Assembly (NCBI RefSeq): GCF_000350225.1
Contig: NW_005179130.1
Span: 83,982 to 147,981, forward strand
Direction of reading: 5' to 3'
Length of the DNA stretch: 64,000 nucleotides
Source of the DNA: Chondrus crispus
Lineage: Eukaryota; Rhodophyta; Florideophyceae; Gigartinales; Gigartinaceae
This document shows, in pieces, positions 18,703 through 29,640 of this stretch. Position 1 is the stretch's first letter, and each line of letters opens with the position of its first letter. Made by a program: the position numbers and the translations under genes. The notes beneath the pieces were generated by a model. The model was not told the origin of the DNA. It did no database searches and saw only the letters and a list, made by a program, of their open reading frames with translations.

Positions 18703-20945
18703 ATGTCGCCTCCGTCACCATCCACCCCGCCGGCGCTTACTCATGCGACGCCGGCCGAAGAAGCCGATGGCGTGCGGCCCGTGCCGCATCTGCCCCCGCG
18801 TCTCGGTGACGCCGGTGGGGTGTCGCCCGCTACAATCTCGCGTTTCCAGAAGACCCGGCCGTCGAGGGAGACCACGCTGTCCGACGACTTGGTGGGCGTC
18901 CCTAGTCTCACGGCTAGCTAGCGTGCCGATGGCGGGGGTCGTGCTTCGTGCCCCTCTGCTGGTCTCGTCGCCGCTGCAGGGCTCGTCGAACCCGCTGCGA
19001 GTGATGCTGTTCAAGCTGTGGCCCCCTTGGTCCTCGGTCCGGCCACGGGGGCGGACGAGTCGGGCCCCACGAGTACCACGCGTTGGTTCGTCGTTCCTCT
19101 TCTGCGGTCCACCCCGCTGCCGCTCAGCGACCTTCAGCATCCGTGGGCTCGCCACGCTCGAGTGGGCGTGACCGTGGGGGAGGTCCTGGCGAGCCTGTAT
19201 CTTCGCCCTGACTTGTTGCGCATATGCAAGATCAGCGAGGCCGGCCTCACGGACCAGTCCGCAGTGGCGCTTGCCCGTCTCCTTGCCGAAGGAGACGGCG
19301 TAGCTTACCAGATTCCCGACACTATACGTGGGGATCGAACATTTGCCTTCGGACTGGAGGAGGTACTGTACGTGGACCGGATGGCGACTTACTTGTCCGG
19401 GTTCTCCCCAGACCGTCCGCGCCGCATTGTCCTGGCAGAGATCCCGGGGCTCTACGTGTATCCGCGCCCGTACGCGTACACGAAGCCCCGGGTCGCGCTG
19501 CAGAAATCGGCCGCCACCCTGATGCGACTCCACGGAATCTCCGTGGCCCATCGGGACTGGGCGGCCTGCAGGGGATCGTCTGAAGAGGACGGTCGCGTCT
19601 TCGCGTCTTCCACCTTCGAGCACGGGCTTTCCCCCGGTGACTTCCCCGCGCTCCCGAGGACGGTTCACGAGACGTTCCCTTCGCTCGGGATACACCCCCT
19701 GCTTCCGTTCGTACTGAAGCATTTCGGATACGCCGCCGTGGACCCGAGCCATCCCTTTCGCTCCCTCCTGCTCGATAGCTGTGGGAAAAAGTGGGCATGG
19801 TCGATTGGTAGCACATTTATCGCCGAAGTCGGCGGGCACCATCGGGTGTTTGTTCAGCCCAACTAGACGGTGTCGTATCTGCCCCTGTCTCGCCTCGCGT
19901 CCTACTTCCCCCCTGTCCCGCCCCATCCGCTCGAGCGAGATTCGGCGGCCGCATCCTCGACGCTCCAGGGTGTCGTATCTCTGATGACGCGAGCGTCCGA
20001 GGTGAGTGAGCGTCACTACCGCTACTGGCCGGACTTTGCGACGGGCATACGAAGCCCTTTCCTCGTGTACGACGCAAGAATGGACGCCTTCGCGTCTCGT
20101 GCGGCAGTGTCCCCGGCATCGGCCGGGGCGAGGGAGAGGCGTGGCGGCGTCGGTTCCGGGCCGAGGCGGAACTGCCGTAAGCGTTATCGAGATCTAGATG
20201 CTGTAGCACCAGTCCCTCTCATGACGGGTGCAAACCCGTTTCATTCCAGTCCGCTCGTGGAGCGGACGAGCGAACAGTGCCGCCCGTCGCGTCGGGAACA
20301 GTCCTCCTCGTGCCGCCGCTGAATGACTTCGCGGTCGCTGCTCTTTCGGGAGTGGCAGTTCGAGACCTCTCCCTGCCGAAGGAGGACGTCGCATCTGTAC
20401 CCGAACTCGCGCGTGCATTGGGGCACGCCAGGGACCGGACTTGGGTCGTGGGGGATCTCCTCTCGAACCTGGTGAGCTGGCTCTTAACGCGAAGTAGCGA
20501 GGCTCGCCGTCTCGGCGGTGAGCTAGACGCGGCGTCCGTTTCAGTGCAGCGTTTGCAGCGCGAACTTGCGTCGGCGCGGGATGCTTCTCACCGTCAAACC
20601 AACGCGTACGAACGCGCCGTCGTGGACCGCGATCGGTACCGTCAAGAGAGAGACGGCTTGCGGGCGGCTCGGGCCTCTATCGCGCACGAGGCTGTCCGCC
20701 AGCCACGGAGATGCCCCAATCCGTATGCCGTTCCGGGGGCCGGTCCCCTCGTGCCGTATGGTTCGAGGGCAGCTGCGGTCCCCGCTCGCGGAGGCGCCTC
20801 GTATCAGAGGGTCTCCATGCTCACTGTCGAGGAGCTCGCGGAGGGCCCGCTGCGGAACACCGACGTTCCGCGTCACCCCGGGTATTGTCCCCCGGGGTCG
20901 TTCGACCATGGCTGTACGGACCGTAGCCACAATATCGGCCGTTGA
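18703..20945 (+). pseudogene. Gyp-C antisense accessory ORF, broken; unknown function
   Basis: From an ATG at 18703 the plus strand reads a proline/serine-rich N-terminus (MSPPSPSTPPALTHA), meets TAG at 18919-18921, continues in the same frame through a well-mixed, fold-like part at about 19050-19863 (GVTVGEVLASLYLRPDLL, RIVLAEIPGLYVYPRP, LLPFVLKHFGYAAVD), meets TAG at 19864-19866, and goes on to about 20280. One frame change then leads to 20277-20945, which contains a probable coiled coil (SEARRLGGELDAASVSVQRL onward). If one protein, it was about 740 residues. It is opposite to gag-pol and begins 327 bp from the 3' LTR. The opposite strand has an uninterrupted 433-codon frame (20016-18715), but that is arginine/glycine-rich without hydrophobic segments and looks like a shadow. 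No domain is recognised. Confidence 0.6.
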
Positions 20946-21792
20946 GGCGGTCCGGGTCATCACCAGGGACGTCGTGTCCCATTCGTAAAGATGTTTGCGT
21001 TTGTTGTCTTCGTCCCCGTGCGCTCGGTGCGGCGGGTACTGTCCCACTCCTCCTTCAATTTTTTTTCTTTCCTCGTACCGACTCGCGGACTCCCAACACA
21101 GCATGCCACCGAGAGCTGGTGGTGCTCGCTGCCCGCGTGTGGCTGCGTGCGCGACGACTAAGCGTTCCACAGCGCGCGCCGCTGTCGTGCTGCCCGCAAA
21201 AGCGCAAGGGTGAGAGAGGGTGAGTGACGCAGCGTGTAGTGGCTTTCTCCCGCGGTAGCCGAGGCTCTAGTGCGCGTGTGGTCACTCGCTTGGGCAGTGG
21301 CGGTCGACACCGCCGTCCGTCGTACTGTAGACTTGTCGCCCCTCGCCGTCGGCGGCGAGAGCAAGGCGTGCTCGTCGCGCGTGATCGCCGCCGGCGCCTC
21401 GCTACCCGACGGCGAGGTCAGCGTCGTCGGAGGTTCTTCTTTTCATCGGTGCTGTGCGCTGGCGCGGTGCGCGATTTTCTTACGGCGATATCTTCTCTGT
21501 ACTTGCGTGCGCGCGCGCAGGAAACAAAACGTCAGATGCAGTGGCGTGAAAGGAGAAAGGGGGAGGGGCGCATCGGCGTAGTTAGTCGGGCCGGTCGGGC
21601 CGCGGACCCAGTTTCCGCGGTCTCGCTAAGGCTACGAGGTTCTCAGTTTTGTCGCTCGCCGCTGGCGTGTAGTCTTGTACTCTGCGTCCAGGGCGAGGCC
21701 CTGCCTGTATGCCCTTAATTGAGGAAGTAGTCGGGAGTTGGTGCCGGGTGCATCGTGCGCTGGTTCATGTCCGTCCGGGGCGGGGGGGGTAC
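20946..21792. other. Gyp-C 3' region up to the Gyp-D insertion
   Basis: About 850 bp of GC-rich sequence. Short frames on both strands are rich in arginine and alanine and look like compositional artefacts. It ends in a G-run and GGTAC just before the Gyp-D LTR. Confidence 0.45.
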
Positions 21793-22759
21793 TGTAGTGC
21801 AATACGCACCTGAAAAGGGGGGTGAAAAGAAAGGAAAATATTTGGATACGAAAAGTGGTCCGGATTGGGGGACACACGTGTGAATAATTGCACAGTTTTA
21901 ATTTTTAATTATTTTATTTTATTTAGTTAATTAGTTGGCATTAATTTTGCTGACATTATATTAGATCTAGGATCTAGCGCCGCGAGCTACTGTAGTGTCT
22001 CCGGCAGGGCGATATATACCTTAGCCCTCTGACGACCAAGTCAGTAAAGGTAACCCGAGTTGCTAGAGTCTGATATCGCCTTGGTTGAAGTCCGTCTTTT
22101 ACAAGACATTCCCTTTAACTACAGATTACTTTATCCTTTGCGCTCGGGGGTCCCCTTTTTCCTTATCAATTTTCCCTTTATTTCCCTATCCTAATTTCCC
22201 TTAAGCTTGAGTTGGTCCCACCTTGTAGGATTGCGATCCGCAACGTGACGTCATTTGCCATCGAGCTTCTGTGTTGGTGCACCAGTGGTGCTTTTCTCAG
22301 TGTTGGTTTCATCGGAATCTGGTTGCGACCGATCCGTTGTTGGTACTTTGCCATCGGGCAGTACGACGGTGTAGCGCTGCTACGTTTTCTTCTTTCCCGA
22401 CGGGCTACGTTGCGACGTCCCCGTCGAAGACCTTATCAAGGGTATAAGGTGTACAAGGCGCTCTTCGAGCATTGGATTTACGACCCATCGGACCAAGTTT
22501 ACCTAAACACCCCTCCGAACTCGTCGAGCAGTTGCCTTTACAAGTCTCTACCACCATTTACCGATCCCGGGCTGGGCCCTTCTCTTTGCCCCCCACTATC
22601 AGGGATCCGAGCTACCGCGGGCCGCAAACTCGCTTAAAGAGGACAGGGAGCTTCGAACACTCCGTAGCGCTGTGCCGTTGGCAGTTGTTGTTTTTGTTGC
22701 TGCTGTTTGTGTTGGACCGTCGGACCTTGTTCTCTGCCTGACAGGCGCATTGCACTACA
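21793..22759 (+). repeat. Gyp-D 5' LTR
   Basis: 967 bp, about 99% identical to 36036-37001. A TATA box (GATATATACC) sits at 22011-22020, so the transcript should start near 22040. Open frames of 141 and 186 codons run through the two LTRs but differ at their ends and are taken as chance. Confidence 0.96.
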
Positions 22760-22763
22760 AAAG

Positions 22764-22779
22764 TGGTGTCCCGACCTCG
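22764..22779 (+). promoter_or_regulatory. Gyp-D primer-binding site
   Basis: TGGTGTCCCGACCTCG begins four bases after the LTR and is the complement of a tRNA 3' end (CGAGGTCGGGACACCA), ending in CCA as required. Gyp-C has a related site (TGGTCTCCCGACCTAG), so the two elements probably use the same or a similar tRNA. Confidence 0.8.
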
Positions 22780-22883
22780 AAATTGTTTGGTCTACGACAA
22801 GGAAGTTGGTCTGGGTAACGGACTCTTTTTTATTTTCTTTTTGTTTGTAACTTTTTTGCTGCGTAGGTCCGCTCGTACGAGCG

Positions 22884-24845
22884 ATGTCAACAAGCGCACC
22901 CCGGGACGTCGGTCCCGGGGCGAGCAGGAGCGGATCGGCACGGGCGTCGAGGATCCCGAGGGGTCCTCGCACCCGGAGCCAGGCCAATACGGCCACGGAC
23001 CCCGGAGATCAAGAATCCCCTACGGGGACAGCCGCCGACAAGACTGACCTCGACGAGAAGTTGGAGAAGATGAGCAGCGAAATTCGCGAAGAAGCGCAGA
23101 AAAATCTCGAGGCCGAATTAGGCCTCGTGCAGAAGCAACTTGAGTTGCAAAATTCCGAGTTCCACACGGCGTTGGAAGAGCTGACCGCGCGCGTGGAATT
23201 CGTCGAGAAAAATAATGGCGGCGGGACCGACAGCATCGAGCCGGAGGTCCTCGCTTCATTGAAGCTTTCGGCCAAGGACGCAAAGCGCGATGCGAATCAA
23301 GCGCTAGAGTCCTTAGGCCAGTTCCGAATCAGCATTGACGACAAGTTCGATCGCGCCGCGCAGCGACTCAAGGATCTTGAGCAGGCCACCGGCCCTGCTC
23401 CGCAAGGATCGGACGACGAGCCGCTCCCTTCGGGTAGAGAGGGCGACCGTCGGTCGAAGAAGGATAAGCCCGCTCATCAGCGGAGCTCCAAGTCGAAGCC
23501 TTCGAGGAAGGACAAGCGACGTGCAAGCAAGGGTCACTGTAGTGACGATCCGGAGAACCGCGACTCACAGTCGGAGTCGCTTGGTCCCTCCGAAGATGGT
23601 AACGGCGGTTCGTCGAACCATTCGGGCGATTCCGAACGCCGTTCAGAAGAAGGAAACGGAATTTCGTCAAGCAAGAAAATTTCCTCCAGACGAGGCGGAG
23701 TCACTTCGTCCGCCTCGCGGAGAGACAAGGACGCCGAGCCCGAAGATGTCGCAACGCGGCGCGGGCCGCGATGGGAGGAGTTGGAGGAGCTGAATCCGAC
23801 CAACTACCTCTTCAAGAAGTTACTTTCGTACCGAACGTACCGCTTGCGGAACCCACAGACATATTTGTCAAGTTCCTGGCGGACCGCCGTGCGAAAAATC
23901 AGGAGAGATATTCCGCCTAAGGTGAAGAAGGACAACACGTTCACAGGTGAGGACGGGGCACTTATGTTGGATTTCTTGGCAAAATTAGTTCAAGAGTTCG
24001 ATACTCAAGAAATGAACGAGGGGCAAGTGATCCGCTTGTTGCCCGAATTTTTAAGCGGCATCGCCTTGAGACAGTACACTTCGGTATCTCAGACGGCCGG
24101 GGCCCATCACGGAAAGGTATCCGTTTGTCCGGAGGCCGTACAGTGGTTGTTGAGGAGTATCGCAACCGACGAGGCGATCCGTCAAGCCGTGCTCGCATTG
24201 CGAGAAGTTCAGCAAAGACCGTCTGAAGACGAGATGGAATTTTATATCCGTCTGACGGACGCAAGCAATCGATGTGGAAACGTATATTCGATGGAAGAAC
24301 AAATGACGATGTTTATTGAAGGACTCGATTCGAGTATCAAGCCGATGGTATCTCAATACCGACAAGACAATCGGGACGTTTCGTTTTTGAGACTAGTTAA
24401 TTACGCGAAGGCCCATGGATCGGCGAGCCGCGCTAAGGACAAGAAGACCAGAAAGGTCACTATTCAGACGCCGTCGACAATTAGGGCGGGTAAGACGCCG
24501 AGGGCTTCTTGTCCCGGTCGCAAAAGTCACGCCGGAGTCCATTTAGCCGAGTCCATTTCCGCGTCAGATGAGCGCGGTGCGCATGGAAGCAGCGAAAATC
24601 ACTACGAAGGAGCGGTAGTAGCCGAAGGCGAGTTCATTGAGCCATCGGAGGGCTACGGACACGAGGACTACGGGGACAGCGGGTCGTCAACTTTACCGAC
24701 GCCTGCATACACGACGGAGTCGTTTTCAGAGCCCACGGATCCCGTGATGATGTTTCGGGGGCGCGGCCACACGCCGGCGCCGCGCATTCCGAAGGAAGAG
24801 AAGGGTACGACGTTTCGAAGGCCAGGCTGGATGGGAAGGCCGTAA
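22884..24845 (+). CDS. gag: Gyp-D Gag, main part
   Basis: The 653-codon frame starts with an ATG 124 bp after the LTR. It has a basic, serine/arginine-rich start, a coiled-coil stretch at about 52-115 (KLEKMSSEIREEAQKNLEAE), a charged serine-rich middle (about 165-290), and a helical capsid-like domain at about 300-530 (ALMLDFLAKLVQEFDTQE, MEFYIRLTDASNRCGN). It ends at TAA 24843-24845, but the same frame continues open beyond and includes the zinc knuckle, so the stop is probably a nonsense change, or less likely a readthrough site. Confidence 0.85.
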   Translation: MSTSAPRDVGPGASRSGSARASRIPRGPRTRSQANTATDPGDQESPTGTAADKTDLDEKLEKMSSEIREEAQKNLEAELGLVQKQLELQNSEFHTALEELTARVEFVEKNNGGGTDSIEPEVLASLKLSAKDAKRDANQALESLGQFRISIDDKFDRAAQRLKDLEQATGPAPQGSDDEPLPSGREGDRRSKKDKPAHQRSSKSKPSRKDKRRASKGHCSDDPENRDSQSESLGPSEDGNGGSSNHSGDSERRSEEGNGISSSKKISSRRGGVTSSASRRDKDAEPEDVATRRGPRWEELEELNPTNYLFKKLLSYRTYRLRNPQTYLSSSWRTAVRKIRRDIPPKVKKDNTFTGEDGALMLDFLAKLVQEFDTQEMNEGQVIRLLPEFLSGIALRQYTSVSQTAGAHHGKVSVCPEAVQWLLRSIATDEAIRQAVLALREVQQRPSEDEMEFYIRLTDASNRCGNVYSMEEQMTMFIEGLDSSIKPMVSQYRQDNRDVSFLRLVNYAKAHGSASRAKDKKTRKVTIQTPSTIRAGKTPRASCPGRKSHAGVHLAESISASDERGAHGSSENHYEGAVVAEGEFIEPSEGYGHEDYGDSGSSTLPTPAYTTESFSEPTDPVMMFRGRGHTPAPRIPKEEKGTTFRRPGWMGRP

Positions 24846-25190
24846 AGTCAAGGAAGGCCGCCGGCCCGTGGAGGACCTAGGCCGCAGTATCCCGTCAAGA
24901 CGCACGGAATGGTGTGCTATCATTGCTATGAAAAGGGGCACGCCGCGCCAACCTGCAATCTTTCCCTCCGGGAAATGCACCGAGTTTTGGAAAATTATGA
25001 GGCGTTGTCTCCGATGGAGAGGTTAGGGATACCATCGACGAGTTACCTGAAGGTCAAGAATTGGTTCGATTCGCAGACGGCCAGCACGCCGAGTGCTTCA
25101 ACGCCGAGGCCGAACCAACCCTTCAGAGGGTCCGCCGCGGGGCCCGCGCCGTCGGATGTGAGAAGAATTCCGCAGCGGCAGGAAAACTAG
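24846..25190 (+). pseudogene. Gyp-D Gag C-terminal nucleocapsid part after an internal stop
   Basis: In frame with the main gag after the TAA, the reading goes SQGRPPARGG to CYHCYEKGHAAPTC, a canonical CX2CX4HX4C zinc knuckle, and ends at TAG 25188-25190. It overlaps the pol frame, which is shifted by -1. Confidence 0.75.
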
Positions 25191-27562
25191 AGAGGGGAAT
25201 CTCGCACGAGTCGCGAGAGGCACAGGGTCGACGTACTGTGCCCGGGGCTCAGCTGCGTTCCCCGCCTCTAAGGGAAAAATCAGGCCCCGATGAGAAGGTT
25301 GTTGGATTGGTGGATAAGCCCAAAGGGCCAGCTCAAGTCAAGAAAATTTTGAGCCGAGCCCGAGATCATCCGCTGGAAGAAGTTCGAAGACCCTGGTACA
25401 GGTTTAAGCGAAGGGAGTGTCCCGAGAAGATTTTGGTTCTTGCGCGAAAAAACTACAAATTTTACGCGGACATTAGACCAACAGTCGGATTGATGAGCCG
25501 GGTGTTGTCTGTTTTAGACACCGGCGCGGGACCAAACCTTGTGCAAAAATCGGAACTCCCAACTGGAATGGAATCTCTAGTGTCCTACGGACCGACCCAA
25601 GATATCGGCGACGCGAACAATAGGCCACTCCGGACTCTCGGCACAATTAGAATGCTTGTGAGGCTTGGAAAATTTGTGGCCGCAGCCGAGTTTATTGTAT
25701 GCGAAAAACTAGCCGTCCCGCTAATTTTAGGCGCGGACTGCTGTGACCGGTTTGTGAAAGCAATTTATCCAAGGAAGAAAACGGTTGAGTTGGCGGATTT
25801 CTCGGAGGTTCCGATAGTTAGACGGTTCTCGACGAGAAAAGGGAAGAAGAATCTCGTCCCGGGGGAGGACGAGAATGATGGAAAGGTGGAGCGAATTTCC
25901 CCTAAGGTAAAAGTGGTAAGGGCCACGACTATCGAGCCAGGGACGCAACGGGTCGTGGAATGCACCTCGAAGAGGGCGGGCTTGGTTGTGGTTCATCCGT
26001 ACTCGTCGTTGTACGAAAGGCACGGGTTGACGTGCACAAATGGTGTTGTTCAGGTCGAGCCTGACAGGCCATTTCGTTTACTCGTTGCTAATTTTAGGAC
26101 GTACCCTGTCAGGGTGCGAAAAGGCCAAGTGGTGGCAGAATTATTACCGCACCCGAGAGGCACGCTCGAGAGCAAAACCACCATTGGTGAAGTTCTCGGA
26201 ATTCAAGAAAGGAAGAAGGAAAATTTTCCTAATTCCACCAAGACGCCTACGGGCGAGGCAAGATGCGAACCGTCGGATCAAGATCGCGAGGACCAGCAAG
26301 GAGAACGGGAGGAAAGGCTCTCCGCGACGGCAACTACGACGCCGGAGCGGCGGATTGAGCCTCCCCCGCTGGACGTGGAGGAACTCGACCTGAGCCACGT
26401 GCCGGATCGGCTGCGCGAGCGGTTCCGTCGGATGTTGAAGAAGTATTCAAGGATGTGGGATGAGACGCTTGGCGAAATTAATATCACAGTCCATCGGATC
26501 GAGTTGATCCCCGAGACTCGTCCCATCGCACAAGCCCCGTATCGGGCCGGGCCTAAAGCCCGCGAAGTAGAAGATGCAGAGGTTCAGAAGATGTTAGAGG
26601 CGGGAGTGATAGAACCATCGCAGTCAGAATGGGCGTCGCCCGTGTTGCTGGTGCCCAAGCCGGACGGGTCAATGTGTTTCTGCGTAGACTACCGCAGGCT
26701 GAACGCAGTGACGGTGAAGGACACGCCCCCTTTACCGCGCATGGATGAGTGTCTAGACTCGCTTGGTGACACCAAGGTTTTCTCCGCGTTGGACGCGATT
26801 TCGGGATATTGGCAGATGCCTATCCCTGAGCGCGACCGCGACAAGACCGCATCTTCGTGTCACTCAGGACTGTATCGCTTCTCAAGAATGCCCTTCGGGC
26901 TAACTAACGCGCCAGCGACGTTCCAGAGAGCAATGGATATCCTGCTCTCCCCGTTCCGTTGGAAATGCTGTTTGGTGTATCTGGATGACATAATAATTTT
27001 TAGCAAGTCGTGGGAGGAGCACATCGTGCTCGTGGATGAAATACTTTCCGTATTGGAAACGGCCTGTGTCAAGCTCAAGCTTCGCAAGTGCGAATTTTTC
27101 GAGGAAAAGATCAAGTACCTGGGCCACGTCGTCCGCCCAGGTACTCTAGAAGTCGATGTCGCGCGAACCGCCGCGTTGGAACGAGTGCGGTACCCGCGAA
27201 CACAGACACAGCTTAGAAGCTTCCTGGGACTTTGCAATGTCCACAGCAGGTTCGTTCCGCATTATGCGAAAATTGCGCAGCCTCTAAACCAACTACTGAA
27301 GAAAGGACAACCGGTCCAGTTGGAAGGATTCGACGAACCGTGCAAGAAAGCTTTTCATAAGCTCAAGGACGCCATTCTGGCACCGCCGGTGTTGGCGCTG
27401 CCGAAGAAGGACCTACCCTACTCGGTAGATACCGATGCAAGCGACTATCAAATCGGCGCTGCATTATTTCAAACACACCCGGATGCGCAACGCAAACCCA
27501 TCGGGTTCTTTTCAAGAACGTTAGCCGCAGCCGAGAGAAACTATTCTGTATCAGAAAAATAA
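25061..27562 (+). CDS. pol: Gyp-D Pol part 1: protease, reverse transcriptase, start of RNase H
   Basis: An 833-codon frame, -1 relative to gag; coding sense probably starts near the end of gag at about 25190. Protease: LDTGAGPNLV with the aspartate at about residue 153. Reverse transcriptase: VDYRRLNAVT, SALDAISGYWQ, MPFGLTNAP and YLDD at about 640. RNase H begins at about 790 with DTDASDYQIG. It stops at TAA 27560-27562 exactly where gypsy RNase H has the active-site glutamate in the sequence SEKECLAV, so one G-to-T change explains it. Confidence 0.9.
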   Translation: MVRFADGQHAECFNAEAEPTLQRVRRGARAVGCEKNSAAAGKLERGISHESREAQGRRTVPGAQLRSPPLREKSGPDEKVVGLVDKPKGPAQVKKILSRARDHPLEEVRRPWYRFKRRECPEKILVLARKNYKFYADIRPTVGLMSRVLSVLDTGAGPNLVQKSELPTGMESLVSYGPTQDIGDANNRPLRTLGTIRMLVRLGKFVAAAEFIVCEKLAVPLILGADCCDRFVKAIYPRKKTVELADFSEVPIVRRFSTRKGKKNLVPGEDENDGKVERISPKVKVVRATTIEPGTQRVVECTSKRAGLVVVHPYSSLYERHGLTCTNGVVQVEPDRPFRLLVANFRTYPVRVRKGQVVAELLPHPRGTLESKTTIGEVLGIQERKKENFPNSTKTPTGEARCEPSDQDREDQQGEREERLSATATTTPERRIEPPPLDVEELDLSHVPDRLRERFRRMLKKYSRMWDETLGEINITVHRIELIPETRPIAQAPYRAGPKAREVEDAEVQKMLEAGVIEPSQSEWASPVLLVPKPDGSMCFCVDYRRLNAVTVKDTPPLPRMDECLDSLGDTKVFSALDAISGYWQMPIPERDRDKTASSCHSGLYRFSRMPFGLTNAPATFQRAMDILLSPFRWKCCLVYLDDIIIFSKSWEEHIVLVDEILSVLETACVKLKLRKCEFFEEKIKYLGHVVRPGTLEVDVARTAALERVRYPRTQTQLRSFLGLCNVHSRFVPHYAKIAQPLNQLLKKGQPVQLEGFDEPCKKAFHKLKDAILAPPVLALPKKDLPYSVDTDASDYQIGAALFQTHPDAQRKPIGFFSRTLAAAERNYSVSEK

Positions 27563-28660
27563 TGCCTAGCGGTAATTTGGACCGTACAGACCTTAAGACC
27601 ATATCTATATGGCGAGCACTTCATCGTGCATACCGACCATGCCTCATTGAGGTGGTTGATGAACGTAACCGACCCCAGCGGGAGATTAATCCGATGGAGG
27701 CTACGCCTCTCGGAATTTGATTTTGAAATCAAGTACAAAAAGGGAAAGGCCAACAGCCAGGCGGGCGCTTTGTCAAGGTTACGGACAGCAGGAGAAACCG
27801 TCGACGAAATCGACGACGAAATCCCATGCTTTATGGCCGAACCGGCCGAGGGTACAGTGGAGGACGAGGACAGTTTTGACGGGTTAGACGACATCCTCGC
27901 TCTTGACGGGGGGACCGCCCCTGAGCGCCTCGATCAATTCCAAGCTGTCACTCCGAAGGAGCTCATTCGCGAGCAAGCCATCGACCCCTTCTGCAACCGC
28001 ATCAAGGAAGAAATGGACGCCGGAAAGGTGAGAACGTTCAGCATGGAGACCGAGGAACTCGAACGAACTCTATGTCGTACCGCGGCGGAGTTGGTACAAG
28101 TTGTAATTCCACAATCGTTAAGGGACCGCGTCCTAGGGTTAAGCTATTACGCAAAATTGGCAGGCCACCCGGGAGGCAGGAAACTTTACAAGACATTGAG
28201 AAGATATTTTTATTGGCCTACGATGGCCCTAGACTGCTATGCAGTCGCGAAGAATTGCGTCGCATGTGCGCCGGAGAGGGTGAAGTTAAGAAGAAACACG
28301 AAGGAAATGAAGCTGTTCACGCCCAAAGCTCCGCTGGAATTTGTCGCCATCGACATCCTCGGCGAGCTAATTACAACTAAACGAGGAAATCTGTATATTC
28401 TCGTGATCAGCGATCGATACTTGAAACTGGTACGAACCGTACCGTTGAAGAAGATATCAGCTGCGCACATCGCACAAGCCTTCGTTCGCCATTGGGTATT
28501 CGTGTACGGACGCCGGTCAAGCTGCTGTCCGACAATAGAACACAGTCCACGGCCCGGTTCTTTCAGAATGTCTGCCGAATTCTCGGCATACGCAACGTGT
28601 TCACGACTACGTATCACCTGCAAGCCAACGGCCAAGTTGAGAGGTTTAACCGCACGCTGA
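27563..28660 (+). pseudogene. Gyp-D Pol part 2: rest of RNase H, integrase zinc-finger and start of core
   Basis: Same frame as part 1 after the nonsense codon: LAVIWTVQTLRPYL, HTDHASLRWLM (RNase H), then the integrase HHCC finger (HPGGRKLYKTL, CVACAPERVK) and the first catalytic aspartate in FVAIDILGEL. Sense is lost at about 28505, where a one-base frameshift inside the sequence before LLSDN moves the reading to the next frame. Confidence 0.85.
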
Positions 28661-29640
28661 CTTCCGCGTTGCGAAAATATGTTGGAGAGCATCCCAAGGA
28701 CTGGGACTTATTTAGCGACGCTGTGACGTTCGCCTACAACACGCAAGTTCATCGAACTACGAACATCGCGCCCTTCGAGCTGGTGTTAGCTCGGGCGCCG
28801 AGAAGCATTGCGTTACAAGCGCAACCAACTTTGGAGAACTTTAGCTCGTCACGAGCATACTACCTGAAATGGCAGTCGTGGTTGGAGAGCCTAATGCGAG
28901 GCGCCGATAGGAGTTTGCGGAAGGAACAAGCCCGGTACAAGCGAAATTTCGACGCACGCCTTCGCAAGCCGCAGTATGACATCCCGCCAGGGTCCTACCT
29001 GTTCCTCCGGAAGGAGCAGGGCACGGCTAGCAAACAAAAACACAAGCTGGCACAAGTCGCCACAGGACGTTATCAGGTTAAAAGATCGGATGAACATACG
29101 GTAGTCATTGCCATTGGCGATCAGGAGGAACGCGTATCGCGAGACAGAGTGGAGTTAGCCCCAAGCCCGATGGACTATGCGCCGATAAATGGCCTACGGC
29201 AGGCGCTACAGTTCCTGGGAGAGCCGGAGCTAAATGAAGAAGGAGAGGTAATGGAGGACGAGGAACGTCCTCACACCCGTGCGCCTACGACGGACCAGGA
29301 TAATTTAGTTGGTCAAACGCCGACAGCGGAGACACCTCCAGACCTACGCGAGTTCGGAAAGTCCAGAGAAGAAGATGAGTTGGAAGATCTTCGGAAAGGG
29401 GAAGGACAGTTGGACACGCAGGAAGAAGGAACCAAGAGTCAGGAGTATGTGATCGACAAGATCGTGGACCACGGCTACGACGAGGAGAAATTAATTCTCA
29501 AAGTGAGGTGGTATGGGTATACCGTCGAGGACGCAACGTGGGAACCTATTGAGCAGATCCCCCGCAGCGCGGTAGTCACATATTTCCGAAGGAAAAGGCT
29601 GCCCTTACCCACGCAAGCGTTGCACGCACAACCGGGATAG
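28492..29640 (+). CDS. Gyp-D Pol part 3: integrase core end and chromodomain
   Basis: Continues the integrase after the frameshift with LLSDN (second aspartate) and the glutamate in NGQVERFNRT, then the C-terminal DNA-binding region (GSYLFLRKEQG). An acidic linker leads to a chromodomain at about 29445-29600, with YVIDKIVDHGYDEEKL, LKVRWYGYTVEDATWEP and the closing helix. Chromodomains of this class direct insertion to heterochromatin marked by methylated histones. Ends at TAG 29638-29640. Confidence 0.9.
   Translation: MGIRVRTPVKLLSDNRTQSTARFFQNVCRILGIRNVFTTTYHLQANGQVERFNRTLTSALRKYVGEHPKDWDLFSDAVTFAYNTQVHRTTNIAPFELVLARAPRSIALQAQPTLENFSSSRAYYLKWQSWLESLMRGADRSLRKEQARYKRNFDARLRKPQYDIPPGSYLFLRKEQGTASKQKHKLAQVATGRYQVKRSDEHTVVIAIGDQEERVSRDRVELAPSPMDYAPINGLRQALQFLGEPELNEEGEVMEDEERPHTRAPTTDQDNLVGQTPTAETPPDLREFGKSREEDELEDLRKGEGQLDTQEEGTKSQEYVIDKIVDHGYDEEKLILKVRWYGYTVEDATWEPIEQIPRSAVVTYFRRKRLPLPTQALHAQPG

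Noticed and set aside
18715-20016. 433-codon open frame on the minus strand inside Gyp-C
   Set aside because: It is the longest frame there, but it is arginine/glycine-rich with no hydrophobic segments. The opposite strand gives a fold-like sequence with natural codon use; I take the minus frame as its shadow.
22212-22637. 141-codon frame in the Gyp-D LTR (186 codons in the other LTR)
   Set aside because: It lies wholly in LTR sequence, and the two copies end differently because of an indel; no motif.
24840-24850. Regulated stop readthrough in Gyp-D gag
   Set aside because: The context after TAA (AGTCAA) is not a known readthrough signal, and the same copy has two further lesions, so a simple nonsense change is more likely.
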